Below, piece by piece: positions 42,064 to 53,498 of a stretch of DNA of 64,000 nt. The stretch is taken from positions 1,929,856-1,993,855 of the forward strand of contig ML133365.1 in NCBI GenBank assembly GCA_003864495.1, in the 5' to 3' direction. How positions within the stretch are numbered: the stretch's first letter is position 1; every line of letters starts with the position of its first letter. A program made the translations under genes and the position numbers. The notes below the pieces were generated by a model. That model was not told the DNA's origin, ran no database searches, and saw only the letters and a program-made list of their open reading frames with translations. The DNA comes from Nemopilema nomurai (Eukaryota; Cnidaria; Scyphozoa; Rhizostomeae; Rhizostomatidae).

Positions 42064-43377
42064 ATGGAAACCGAAATCATCACGATAGCAGGTATTTTTG
42101 ACTTTTTTAAAGAGGACACAAATACTGTTAAGAAGGGGGAGCTCAAGTTCAAGTCCGACTTCGTTCTCCAATTCAGAATCACCGACTTCACCATCATTGC
42201 AGTGGTTCGAGCGTCAATGAAAGACAAGAGCTACTCTGTTTCATTAACTTTAGATGGCTCCGGAGGATTCAAGGATGCTTATCGTGACTGCCCACGTTGA
42301 AAATGGATCTGCAGCCATATGGCAGCTGTATCTTTATATGCCGGCAAGAAGTGGTTATCTAAAACAGATTTACCAAACTCATGCATTGCACGACCAAAAA
42401 AGGCTGCTAAACAAAATGTGAGGACCCTTTCTGACTTGTTTCCCCAAAGCAAACCGGAGTATAGGGCCACTTCCAGAAAAGTTGAAGCCAGAGATAAACA
42501 AATGCTTTTTAAGAGTCTGGCAAAGTCAACCCCTTGCCCATTACTGTGGATTGTTGGGCCAGAACCCCCTGCAACATCAACACTGGACACTTGTGTTTCA
42601 GAACCCGGAACTGTTGGAAGCATCCTGGATGTCTTCAAAAAAGATCAGCAACAGTTTATGGAGAGATGCCATGTTACCTCTGATCAAATTAAATGGCTTG
42701 CAGAGCAAACAAAAGAACAACAAAAGTCATTGTTATGGGGCAAACATAGGCAGTTTCGCCTAACAGGCAGCAATTTTGGTGTCATAGTTGCAGCATATAA
42801 CAGACACCAGTTAACAGCCAGACCTTATCCCCCATCATTATTCAAATCATTGATGGGAGAGTATAACCTTGCAGGGAAAGACTCAATATTATGGGGACAA
42901 ATGCACGAAGAGAGGGCCATTGAAGAGTACATCAGACAAACAGGCAACTCTGTTAAGGGTGTTGGTTTGATTTTGCTCCCTTGTGGTTTCCTTGGATGCT
43001 CTCCAGATGGGATTATAACTCTACCTGGGGCAGCAAATGAAGAGCATGGTGTCCTGGAAGTCAAATGCCCTTGGAGACACAGAAACAGAAATTTTGATGA
43101 GATGCTGCAAGATGAACTGAAAGGCCAAGAGACTGCTGCTTCTTTCTTCGTAACAAAGAAAGGAGAATTGAAGGAGACACATAATTACTGGCATGAAGTA
43201 CAGGGAGAAATGGTAGCTGCCAATGTATCATGGGCACATTTTGTAATTTGGACAACCAAAGAGCTTAAAGTAATTTATGTCAGCAGGGACAATGGCTGGG
43301 CAGAAACAAACATACCCAAGCTAACAGACTTTTATATTAGAGAGTTTTTGCCAAGATGCATTGAAAACAAGTCTTAG
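42064..43377 (+). pseudogene. SWIM zinc finger + YqaJ-type nuclease, one nonsense codon
   Basis: YqaJ-like proteins are lambda-exonuclease-fold nucleases; in ISL2EU elements one accompanies the transposase. The frame opens at ATG 42064, is interrupted by TGA at 42298-42300 and runs on in the same frame to 43377. Around the stop the sequence reads as a SWIM finger (AYRDCP before it, WICSHMAAVSLYAGKKW after it, a C-x-C-P, C-x-H layout). The nuclease domain has LTGSNFGVIVAAYN, LWGQMHEERAIEEYI, GFLGCSPDGII (catalytic Asp) and GVLEVKCPWRH (E-x-K). A GGA to TGA change would explain the stop. A start at 42028 is also open but lies next to a possible acceptor. Confidence 0.88.
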
Positions 43378-43721
43378 AAATATTCTCATGTTTTTTATGC
43401 AAATTTTTCAACTTAACACTAATTGCACATTTTCTAAACAAATTTTAATGCTCTAGATATTTCCTATCACAAATTACTGTTTGAATTTATAAGGGGCAAA
43501 CTGCTAGTATTCAAACACAACTTAAATCTTGTGACAACAGCTAATTTGAAAGCGTGGATAATGAATTCTTACAGTTTGATACAACTTATCTTCATGTTGC
43601 TATGAAGATTTATTTGTTATTAGGAATTTGCACAGAAATAACACCAATATTCTGATTAAATAGCACACAAATTTTGATCAGACTGATCTTGCACCACTAT
43701 TTTTCATCAATTAAATGAACA
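43378..43721. other. ISL2EU spacer downstream of the YqaJ gene
   Basis: AT-rich, non-coding, with several possible polyadenylation signals. It ends at the A before the Helitron-like 5' end. Confidence 0.4.
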
Positions 43722-44591
43722 TCTATATATACTAAAATCCGGATATTCATGAGGCGGCAACTCTTTCATGTCCGCGTCGGCACCTTTGATCTCGGAGTCC
43801 TCCTAAATTGACAACGAAAGGCTCCCAAACGGACGGACTGATTTGAAAAATTCTTTTTTGATGATTGATTTTCAGGCTGGCTACTTTTTGCCCGAAAAGA
43901 CTGCTCCGTTTTTGAGCAAATTGCCATCTTCTCCCGGGGACGGTGTTTTCGACCGCCTTCTCGACGCCCTCCTGCCCCCACCGTTCGACCAGCTCTCCCC
44001 GTTTTTTTACCCCTTGCTTCGGCAAGCATTCGTCTTCGATCGTGGCTGGTTTTTTTTCCAAAATTTTCACTATTTTTAGTGGACATTGCCATGTTTCTGA
44101 GCGCCGCTCGCCGGTCGTCCGCCTTCTCCGAGCTCTGGCTACCGAACGGTTCGTGCCAGGTTCCCCTTTTCTTAGCGGTACGGTTCGCCAAGAGTGCCTC
44201 TTTTTAGATGTGTGGTTTTTTCCCCAAAATTCGCAAGCGTTTTCTCGAAATTCGCCGTGTTTTTGCTTCGATTCGCCATTTCCAGGCCGGGGGGAGAAAA
44301 TTTTCATGCCCTCGATCGGCCGAACTTGCCCCGGTCACGTGCCTCGCTCTGCAGCCCTCCATTGTTTGGGGACAAAAGAGAGTCCTCTTCCGCCAATCGA
44401 AATGCAAGTTGCCGACGTGATTGACGTGAGGGACACACCAGAGCAGCAAGGCGTACTAGCTAACAACAGCGTGCTCAGGACAGGACAGGGGTCATTTAGT
44501 GCTTGCTGCCCGTGTGGATTGGACGTGCTCATTATTACCGGATCTGCCTTTCATTGCGTTTTGGGAATTTCGCCGTGGAAAGCTGCCTTAA

Positions 44592-45700
44592 GTAAGTACT
44601 TTTCGTTTCTTCTTTCGATCTGATGATATTCCTAATGATGCTAAACTAAATTTCCGTGCTTTTTGACGATTTTTCCAATGCACCCCACGCTGGGGTAGCT
44701 TCCATCCGCCTCGAAAAATTTGCTATCCACGAGCTTGCCTGCTTTCGAGGATGTTTTCTGAATGCTGAATTGATTGCTTACTTAAAATGATGCTAAATGA
44801 GATTTGATTTTCATGCTTTTTCCTCATTTTAGGTGAAAAATCGAGCCGAAACTCGCGGTGGCAGAAGAAAAATTCACGAGAAACTGTAGGCACGCCCCCG
44901 CCTGGCCCTCTCGCTGGCTTCAAAATGCTCTGAAATCTTGTGCGCTCAAAATGGAACCAAAGTAAGTTTGTTTTGTTGCTTTACTGTCGTTGTTTTTCTG
45001 GTTTTTCTCTCGAGAAACTAGCTTTTGTGCGTGGTTTTCGCACCTGGCCGTTGACCTGGTGACCTCCTTCCGCCATGCCCCGAGGTCGTTTTTCACTCTA
45101 GATTGCTCTAAATACCTAGATAGCTTGCTTTCAGGGAAATTTCTGACAATCAATCGATGAACTACTTTAATGATGTTACGGGAGGTTTGATTTTTGGCTT
45201 TTTACCTTTTTTAGAGAGAAATCGAGCCGGAACTCGCGGCAGCAACAACGTGGGGAACGGCAGGTACGCCCTCTCGCTGACTTCAAAATGCTGAAAACTT
45301 CGTGCCCTCTAAATGGAATCAAAGTAAGTTTGTTGTGTTGCTCAAAGTTTGTCGTTTTCGTTGTTTTTCTGGTTGTTTTTCTGGTTATTTTTTCGAAGAA
45401 TTGGTTTTTCGCTAGATTTTCGCACCTGGCTGTTTGTCCTGTTGACTCCTTCCGCCAGCCCTCGAGGGCGTTTTTCATTCTAAATTGCTCTAAATAGCTT
45501 TGGCAGTAAACAACATATTTGATGCATTCTAAAATCAGTGACTGCTGCTTTATTTGGCCTTTTACGATTGCGTTTTTGGCAGACCTCGCTTCTAACGAGT
45601 TTTCCTTACTTGCAGGGTCGTGGCATGGCGTCAAATGTTATCCACTGTTGCCGTGTTGGGACGAAGAAAGGAAGAGCAAGAACTCCGTTTTTAATAGACC
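44592..45700 (+). other. exon-intron-like modules inside R2
   Basis: Strong donors and acceptors alternate: donor GTAAGT at 44592; exon-like block 44833-44961 (TTTTAG before, GTAAGT after); block 45215-45323 (TTTTTTAG before, GTAAGT after); acceptor TTGCAG at 45610-45615. Both internal blocks begin with TCGAGCCG.AACTCGCGG and share TCTCGCTG.CTTCAAAATGCT, so one looks like a duplicate of the other. No long frame runs through them. The same modules occur in R3 and, inverted, in R1. A captured piece of a spliced host transcript unit is one explanation. Confidence 0.45.
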
Positions 45701-47182
45701 AAAGACTACCGTACGAACTTTAAAACCCTACAATTTTATGTTGTATGTATTTAATTTTCTTGGTGGATGACGATGCGTGGTTTTCGATTTGACGTTTCCT
45801 TATTCTCGCGTTGTTCCTTCATTGTTGGTAGCATTGTTTGGATTACTGGATCTCTAGAATTAATTTGGTGCCTATTGGTGGCAATAGTCAGTTTTTGACT
45901 GCTACAGAGGCAGTTTTCATGTGTGCTAAGTTTCATTTTGTAAGTTAGAGATTTCGTGTCACGGTTTTTTCTTTAAATTACACTAAACTCTCACAACAGT
46001 GTAGCGAGCTAAATGAGCAAAAAGCTTTTCCATAGGACGGTTGAAAACGTGACAGCTATCGAGAAAGCCCGAGAAAAGATGAAAATAACTACGGGGCAAT
46101 TTTTATGTTTGTGTGTTGGCCAAGGGGTCGCGTTTCGGCATGGCAGAGCACCCGAAGTCATTTAAACTAAAATCGATTGGATTGACGAGGTTTTTCAGTT
46201 TTTGTCTATAAAAATAACCAGGATCGGCAGCGACTTTTCACTATATACTTTGCAAGAACTAAAGGGCAGCCTTCGCAAGGTCAAATTTAACGGATTTCGA
46301 AGTTTCGCCAGTCGTTAATTGTTCAAGTAGAGTCTGAGCTGATTCAGGGGCAACATAGGAATAAATTTAGACGACGAAAAGGTCTACATACTAGGATTTT
46401 TAACTTGCTTCACTGAGGGTTGATCAGCTAAAAGATAGATATTTTTCGTGGTCAACAGTTCTTAGGTAGAGAATTAACAGGGTAACCCTCGAACGATGTT
46501 AAGCTTGAACCGCCCTCAATTTCCAAAACTATGAGAAAGACAGCGGCCGTGTAATCTACCCCCAATACTTTCCAAAACGACGAGTAAAACGGTCAACAAA
46601 GCAAGTTTTTCGTGGTAGCTTTTTCGGACTTGGAAAGTAGGAAGGTGTCATATCGTGTTGTTTGTTTCATGCGGCGGTCGCTTGGCCCCATGACTTGCTG
46701 GAACAAGGTTCCTTGAAGGGTGTTAACATTAACGAGTTGTCAATTTGATTGATCGCCGCCTCTGGACACCGTCAAACTGCAATGGGACGTGCACTCGATC
46801 TTGCATGTGCAAGTAACCGAAGTCCGCCAAGAATTGAAGCATTTCGACTCTGCATCTCAACTTGGTTCTGAAACCATTTACAACTGCTTTTGCCGCGCAA
46901 AGTTGAAAAATATAGAGCGGTGAAGCTAAAAGTGACTTGAATAACGAATCACTCCAAATGCCCCCTCAGAGCGTGCTCGCCCAAATATTTACTGACAAAA
47001 ATATGCGTTTGAAATAAAAAAAATCATAAGGATATGTAAATTAAATCGATGGCTCTGTGTGGTTAAAATCATTTGATATTTAGGTTCACGATAGACTATG
47101 TCACTCAAATAGAATATATTCCAGTAAAACTTTGAAGACAACTTTCACCATAGATAAACAATATATTGGTAAAACAGAAGAC

Positions 47183-47703
47183 TAGCCTCCAAAACCCCGC
47201 TGCGCGGGCTTAAAACCCCTTCTGTGGAAATAGAATTGCCCCTTAAAACTACCCTATAAACCAAATAGACATGTTAGCCTCGGCAGGACAAGAGCCTCGC
47301 ATCGAGAGCAAAAATGACGTAATGCACAGCCACGCACCGCACACTTGAAACGAAAGTTGTCAACGACAAAATGACTCGCCATCCTTCGCGTGCATCACTC
47401 GCACTCATGTGACAATCGCTAGGACGGGGGAGCCTCAACCCTTCATCTTTTGCGAACCCCGTCCTAGCGATTGTCACATGAGTGCGAGTGATGCACGCGA
47501 AGGATGGCGAGTCATTTTGTCGTTGACAACTTTCGTTTCAAGTGTGCGGTGCGTGGCTGTGCATTACGTCATTTTTGCTCTCGATGCGAGGCTCTTGTCC
47601 TGCCGAGGCTAACATGTCTATTTGGTTTATAGGGTAGTTTTAAGGGGCAATTCTATTTCCACAGAAGGGGTTTTAAGCCCGCGCAGCGGGGTTTTGGAGG
47701 CTA
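47183..47703. repeat. large palindrome, 247-bp arms, 27-bp spacer
   Basis: Arms 47183-47429 and 47457-47703 appear to be exact inverted copies; two identical overlapping reading frames on opposite strands result. The spacer is AGCCTCAACCC followed by TTCATCTTTTGCGAA. The palindrome marks the junction of tandem copies R2 and R3. Confidence 0.92.
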
Positions 47704-50700
47704 TCTACATATACTAAAATGCCTATTATTCATGAGGCGGCGCCTTTGATCTTTGCCTCCGATCGATCGTACTCCCTTTTCTCCAAAACTGCTGCGTCTT
47801 TTTTCCAAATTCTTTTTGCTGTTTCTTCCCAACGTGTTCTCCCAACAGAGTTGAGGCTTTTTTCCGGAAAATTCGCACGATTTTTGATCGAAAAGTTCGT
47901 TTTTCTCCGCCGGACCCCTTCTCGACCGTCTTCTCGGCGCTCTCCTGCCCCCACGGCAAACCCCATCCTCAGGGTTTTTACACCCCTCGCTTCGGCGAGC
48001 ATTTGTCTTCGATCGTGGCTGGTTTTTTTGCCAAAATTTTCCTTATTTTTAGTGGACATTGCCACTTTTCAGAGCGCCGCTCGCCGGTCGTCGTTCGTCT
48101 CGCTTCGCGGAGCTCTGGCTCCCGAACGGTTCGTGCCACGTTCCCCATTTCTTAGCGGTACGGTTCGCCTGGAGTGCCTCTTTCTGGATGTCTGGTTTTT
48201 TTCCAAAATTCGCAAGCGTTTTTTCGAAATTCGCCGTGTTTTTGCTTCGATTCGCGATTTCCAGGCCGAGGGGAGAAAATTTTCTTGCCCTCGATCGACC
48301 GAGCTTGCCCCGGTCACGTGTCTCGCTCTGCAGCCCTCCATTGTTTGGGGACAAAAGAGAGTCCTCTTCCACCAATCGAAATGCAAGTTGCCGACGTGAG
48401 TGACGCGTCGCAGCAGAGCAACAAGGCGTAGATCGGTTGTAGAGAACAACAGCGTGCTCGGTACAGGGCAGGGGTCATTTCGTGCTTGCTACCCGTGTGT
48501 TGGACGTGCTCATTATTACCGGAGCTGCCTTTCATTGCGTTTTGGGGGATTTCGACGTGGAAAGCTGCCTTACAGTAAGTAACTTTCGTTTCTCCTTTCG
48601 ATCTGATGATTTTTCTGATGTTGAACTAAATTTCCGTGCGTTTTTCACGATTTTTCAATGCACCCCACGCTGGGGTAGCTTCCATTCGTTTAAAAAAATT
48701 TGCTACCCACGAGCTTGCTTGCTTTCGAGAATGTTTTCTGAATGCTGAATTGATTGCTTACTTAAAATTGTGCTAAGAGAGATTTGATTTCTTTGCTTTT
48801 TCCTCAGTTTAGGTGAGAATTCGAGCCGAAACTCGAGGTGGCAGAAGAAAAATTCATGAGAAACTGCAGGCATGCCCCCACCTGGCTCTCTCGCTGGCTA
48901 CGAAATGCTGAAAACTTTGTCGTGCCCTCTAGAACGAATCAAAGTAAGTTTGTTTTGTTGCGTTATGATCGCCGTTTTTCTGATTTTTCTCTCGAGAAAC
49001 TAGCTTTTGTGCGTGGTTTTTGCACCTGGCCGTTGACCTGTTGACCTCCTTCCGCCATGCCCCGAGGGCGTTTTTCACTCTAAATTGCTCTAAATACCTA
49101 GCTAACTTGCTTTTAGGGAAATTTCTGATAATCAATCGATTATTTTCATTAATGATATTACGGGAGGTTTGATTTCTGGCTTTTTTCCTTTTTTAGAGAG
49201 AAGTCGAGCCGAAACTCGCGGCAGCAGCAACGTGGGGAACGGCAGGTACGCCCTCTCGCTGACTTCAAAATGCTGTAAACTTCGTGCCCTCCAAATCGAA
49301 TCAAAGTAAGTTTGTTGTGTTGCTTCAAGTTTGTCGTTTTCGTTGTTTTTCTGGTTCTTTTTTCGAAGAATTCGGGTTTTTTGCTAAATTTTCGCACCTG
49401 CTAATTGACCTGTTGACCCTTCCGCCATACTCGAGGGCGTTTTCACTCTAAATTGCTCTAAATGCTTTGGCAGTAAACAATGTTTTATGATTCTAAATCA
49501 GTATCTGCTGCTTTTTTGTGGCCTTTTACGATTGCGTTTTTGGCAGACCTCGCTTCTAACGAGTTTTCCTTGCTTGCAGGGTCATGGCGTGGCGTCAAAT
49601 GTTATCCACTGTTACCGTGCTGGGACGAAGAAAGGAGAGCAAGAGCTCCGTTTTTAATAGACGAGAGACTACCGTACGAACTTTAAAACCCTACGTGTTT
49701 ATGTTGTATGTATTTAATTTTCTTGGTGATGACGATGCTGGTTTTCGATTTGACGTTTACTCATTCTCGCGTTGTTTCTTTGGTGTTGGACGCATTGTTG
49801 AGATTACTGAAACTGTAGAATTAATTTGGTGCCTATTGGTGGCAATAGTCAGTTTAGGACCGCAGCAAAGTCATTTTCTGTGTCTGCTAAGTTTCTTTAA
49901 ATTACTCGAAACGCATAGGACAGCGTAGCGAGCTAAAAGAGCAAAAACGATTTCAATAGGACGGTTGAAAGAGTGGCAGAAATTTTGAGAAAGCCCGATA
50001 GAAGATAAAAATAACTACAGGGCAATTTTCTGTTTGTGATGGCGAAGGGGTCGCTTTTCGGCATGGCAGAGCCTCCGAAGGCACTTGAACAAAGATCGAT
50101 GGCAGTAAGGAGGTTTTTCAGTTTTTGTCTGTTAAAGTAACTAGGATCGGCAGTGATTCTCAACTATATACTTTGCAAGAACTAAAGGGCAGGCTTCGCA
50201 CTGTCAGATTTCGCCAGTCGTGCATTGTTCAAATAGAGCCGGAGCCGATTCAGGGGCAACATAGGAATCTATTTAGACGTCGAAAAGGTCTAAAAACAAA
50301 GCATTTTAAACTGCTTCACTAAAGGTTGATCATCTAAAACATGGAAATTTTTTTTGTGGTCAACTGTTCTTCGATGGAGAATTGACAGGGTAACCCTCAA
50401 ACGATTCTAAGCTTAATCCGCCCACATTTTCTAAAACTTTGAGAAAAACATTGGCAGTGTAATCTACCCCCAATATTTTCCAAAACGTCGAGTAAAACGG
50501 CCAACGAAGCAAGTTTTTAGTGTTGGCTTCTTCAGACTTGCCAAGTAGGAAGGTGTCATGTCGTGTTGTTCGATTGATGCGGCGGTCGCTTGGCCCCATG
50601 ACTCGCTGGAACAAGCTTCCTTGAAGGGTTTTAACATTAACGAGTTGTCAACTTGATTGATTGCCGCCTCTGGACACCATTAAACTGCAATGGGACGTGC

Positions 50701-51402
50701 ACTTGATCTTGCATGTGAAAGTAACCGAAGTCCGCCAAGAATTGAAGCATTACGACTCTACATCTCAAACCTTGGTTCTGAAAACATTTACTACTGCTTT
50801 TGGCGCACAAAGTTAAAAAACATAGAGCGGTGAAGCTAAAAGTGATTTTAAAAACGAATCACTCCAAACGCCCCCTCCGAGCGTGCTTGCCGAAATATTT
50901 ACTGACAAAAATATGCGTTTCAAATAAAAATATGCATAAGGTTATGTAAATGAAATCGATGGCTGTGCGTGAAAACAATCATTTGATATTTAGGTTCACG
51001 ATAGACCATGTCACGCAAATAGAATATATTCCAGTAAAACTTTGAAGACAACTTTCACCATAGATAAACAATATATTGGTAAAGCAGAAGACTAGCCCCA
51101 AAAACCCCGCTACGCGGGCTCAACTCCTTCTGTGGGAAAAGAATTGCCCCTTAAAACTACCCCAAAACAAATTAGGCATTTTAGCCTCGGCAAGACAAGA
51201 GCCTCGCATCGAGAGCAAAAATGACGTAATGCACAGCCACGCACCGCATACTGGAAACGAAAGTTGTCAACGAAAAATGACTCGCCATCCTTCGCGTGCA
51301 TCACTCGCACTCATGTGACAATCGCTAGGACGGGGGAGCCTCAACCCTTTATCTTTTGCGAACAGAAGGGGTTTTAAGCCCGCGCAGCGGGGTTTTGGGG
51401 GC
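47704..51402 (+). mobile_element. Helitron-like copy R3
   Basis: Begins TCTACATATACTAAAATGCC after CTA and parallels R2 block by block, including the exon-like modules (for example 48811-48943 and 49195-49305). It reaches the same CTTTTGCGAAC at about 51362; then only about 40 bp of the inverted arm remain (AGAAGGGGTTTTAAGCCCGC, then GCGCAGCGGGG), ending GGGGGCT at about 51403, where transposase sequence resumes. The arm therefore seems deleted relative to R2. Confidence 0.5.
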
Positions 51403-53225
51403 TTACTTATCTAAAATACCACTATTTAGTGGACATTGTAAATTAACCAAAGCAGAACATACTTGAATTTTTATTACAGAAAGGCCTGAACTTACAAGAA
51501 ATTAAGTATTTTATAGTTTCTCATTCTTCCAATTGCTCTTTCCACCTGAATCCGTGAGCTTGCAATTTTCTTGCAAAAAAGTGCTTCTTCCTTTGTAAAT
51601 TGGGATTTGCCTGACAAGAACGGAGGTAGATTTAAAAACACATCTTTTGGAATTAGGTCATGGATCATAAATCCTTTGTCGGCTAAAATGAGGTCTCCAG
51701 CCTGTAATTAAAAATAGATTGGCTTCATTATTTGATTTGCATTTTCTTGTGCACTTCACATTTATAAAATCTGAATGGCAATTCTGAGAATAAACACATA
51801 AAGAGCATATATATCAAATTTGGAGTGAAAATCATTTCAACTAATGGATGTTGTTTTCTGCCATTTTCTTGTAATTATAGTTTCATTTTGAGTGTTTTTG
51901 TACTATTAAAATTTGGTAATGATTGATTATATATTTCTAACTATTGGTAGCAGATGCTAAGAGATGGGCCAAATATAAACTTAGATAAATTATTAGAAGC
52001 AAATTCTCTAATATTCTACTGTAGGTAAGCTATCGTCCAGCCAAACAAGTTTGAAGTAACGATATTATAAATGTTGAATTTCACCCTTATCTTGAGCTAG
52101 TTCATCAAACAACCTTCTATAAGTCCCTGGATCGTAAGTACAAACCTCAAGTTTAGAAATAATGTGTGATTGGTCTGTGACAACTTTGTCACTAGTGCTT
52201 CCTGGGTAGCCATCACTGACAAATGTTATTGATCCATTAGGAGTAACTCCAATGAGGTACTTTGCAGTGAGTCTATGTTTGTAGTTACTGTAACTTGTTG
52301 CAGCTGCCTCCAAATCTTTCCTTGGAGTTTCAATTTGAAACTCGGTGCAGTCAATTATGATCCTGCAATTCGGTATGTCCTTGAATGATTCAGGCATGCT
52401 ACATCAGTTTTTGGCTATTGAAGGCAATTGGTCCAAACATCCAATGAAAATTAGTTCATGTAAGACATTTAAGTAGGTAAGAAAAATGTTTTGGATTGTT
52501 GTTTGGCTAACAGAAAATCGTTTGGCTAAATCAAAGTAAGGGAGGTCTAGCTTCATTTTCATCAGAAAAATAAGTAGCTGGTCTGATGAACTAAGGGAAT
52601 TCACTGTTTTTCCACTCCAGTAGGTCAATGGCTGAAAAGACTCGATTATTTCCACAACTGCCAAAAATTTTGATGATTCCAAACCAGTGTAGTTTCTGAT
52701 TTCATCATTGGTTAGAGTAGAAAAATTGAAAATTCTCAGCTTTAATCTTTCAATCTCTGCTCTCGCATCTGTGAGCTTCATTTGGAGCTCTTCAACTTCT
52801 TGAAAAGGGTCTTTCTCTGTGGTTGTTGGAGGGTCCACTTCATCGGCATTCTGCTCCATGCTTGGAAGTTCTTCGCCTTCAGATGCCTGTTCTGATGATC
52901 TTGCGCGTTGTGACGTAAAAGACGTACGTGAAGATATCCTTTGGTCACCTTCAGTTCCCCTTAAATTCCACATGGGTATGGCGCCTTTCTTCAAAGATTT
53001 TTTTTGATACTCACGAGGGGTGTTTGGATTCCCCTTGCTAAAGTCTTCTTCTCCGAAGTGAAATGAACATACGTACGATGATGCACTGGGCACAAAATCT
53101 TCCCTGCGAATATTTTTCACCCACGCCTCCCTTAGTTTTGGATCTTTCGGAATCTGATGAAATGAACGATCTTTGTTAGTCGCTGCTGTAGCAGAGCATT
53201 GGTAAACTGCACAACTTTTCGGCAT
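51403..53225 (-). pseudogene. THAP zinc finger + DDE transposase (ISL2EU type), two exons
   Basis: Exon 1 (53225-52146) starts with a THAP finger: MPKSCAVYQCSATAATNKDR, SSYVCSFHFGEEDF and KKGAIPMWNL. A coiled coil follows (EVEELQMKLTDARAEIERLK), then a helix-turn-helix and the DDE core: NCRIIIDCTEFQIETP (first Asp) and SDGYPGSTSDKVV (second Asp). A TGA at 52404-52406 is the only stop. The donor after SKLE (GAG|GTTTGT) and an acceptor at 51702 (TTACAG) join in phase 0 to exon 2, AGDLILADKGFMIHDLIP, then SSRIQVERAIGRMRNYKIL with the catalytic Glu. A one-base shift near 51500 precedes VCSALVNLQCPL and a stop at 51403. Confidence 0.88.
51702..52145 (-). other. intron of the THAP transposase gene
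   Basis: Bounded by GT (52145-52144, minus strand) and AG (51703-51702). The reading frame through the donor continues open for about 27 codons, then stops. Joining at these sites gives the continuous family sequence KLE-AGDLILADKG. Confidence 0.7.
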
Positions 53226-53409
53226 CTTGGAGGGATTTGCGATTTATGGCCTAAACACTCAACGAAACCAAATTTGCGTCTTTTGCAATACAAATTGTAC
53301 TTTCACGGAAACTAAGCAGTGTTTTCACTAACGATGAAACAAATAAAAGTTGGGTAGGTATGAATAACCTTCACAGGACGAGGAAACTTCACAAAGAGTA
53401 ATCCGGGAA

Positions 53410-53496
53410 GTAAACATTCCTGCTCGATCGGTTGCTACCCCGTCGTCAAGGGTTGCCCCAATTGACCAATCAGGCGCGACTTTGGTTTAAAGCCGT
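53410..53496. repeat. ISL2EU right terminal inverted repeat
   Basis: Inverted counterpart of 41750-41836; it ends AAAGCCGT next to the AT duplication. Confidence 0.9.
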
Positions 53497-53498
53497 AT

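Larger units (their letters stand above)
43722..47703 (+). mobile_element. Helitron-like copy R2, including an inverted 3' arm
   Basis: Starts TCTATATATACTAAAATCC after an A and contains the same body as R1 and R3. The body reaches CATCTTTTGCGAAC near 47457; an inverted copy of its last 247 bp (47457-47703) follows and ends in a small GC hairpin (CCCGC-GCA-GCGGG) and GGAGGCTA, directly abutting the TC start of R3. That hairpin followed by CTA resembles a Helitron 3' end. It carries no Rep/helicase ORF; its body holds exon-like modules instead. Confidence 0.5.
41750..53496. mobile_element. ISL2EU-type DNA transposon (YqaJ nuclease + THAP/DDE transposase)
   Basis: Terminal inverted repeats of about 85 bp (41750-41836 and 53410-53496) start ACGGCTTTAAACCAAAGTCG. 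The dinucleotide AT flanks both ends (41748-41749 and 53497-53498). Excision plus removal of one AT restores the BEL gag frame through its second zinc knuckle. Cargo: a SWIM+YqaJ gene on the plus strand and a THAP+DDE transposase gene on the minus strand, converging. This pairing of a YqaJ-type nuclease with a THAP transposase is what I recall of the ISL2EU (IS4EU) group. Without the two Helitron-like copies inside, it is about 4.1 kb. Confidence 0.85.

Noticed and set aside
41781..42227. 148-codon minus-strand frame with Cys-rich C-terminus
   Set aside because: Lies antisense to the ISL2EU TIR and the start of the SWIM-YqaJ gene. The cysteines do not form a known finger, and the TIR portion is inverted at the other end.
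43943..44623. 226-codon plus-strand frame in R2 (and a similarly long frame at 47719-48399 in R3)
   Set aside because: They fall in the GC-richer part of the Helitron-like body, are open on both strands, use different frames in the two copies, and show Phe/Ser/Arg-rich composition without domains. Treated as chance frames.
47274..47612. Two identical 60-odd-codon frames on opposite strands
   Set aside because: They are a by-product of the palindrome; identity comes from the inverted arms, not from coding constraint.
1640..51420. A bacterial-style operon, CRISPR array or defence-island reading of the window
   Set aside because: No closely packed co-directional genes, ribosome binding sites or spaced direct repeats; introns, LTR elements and LINEs show that the DNA is eukaryotic.
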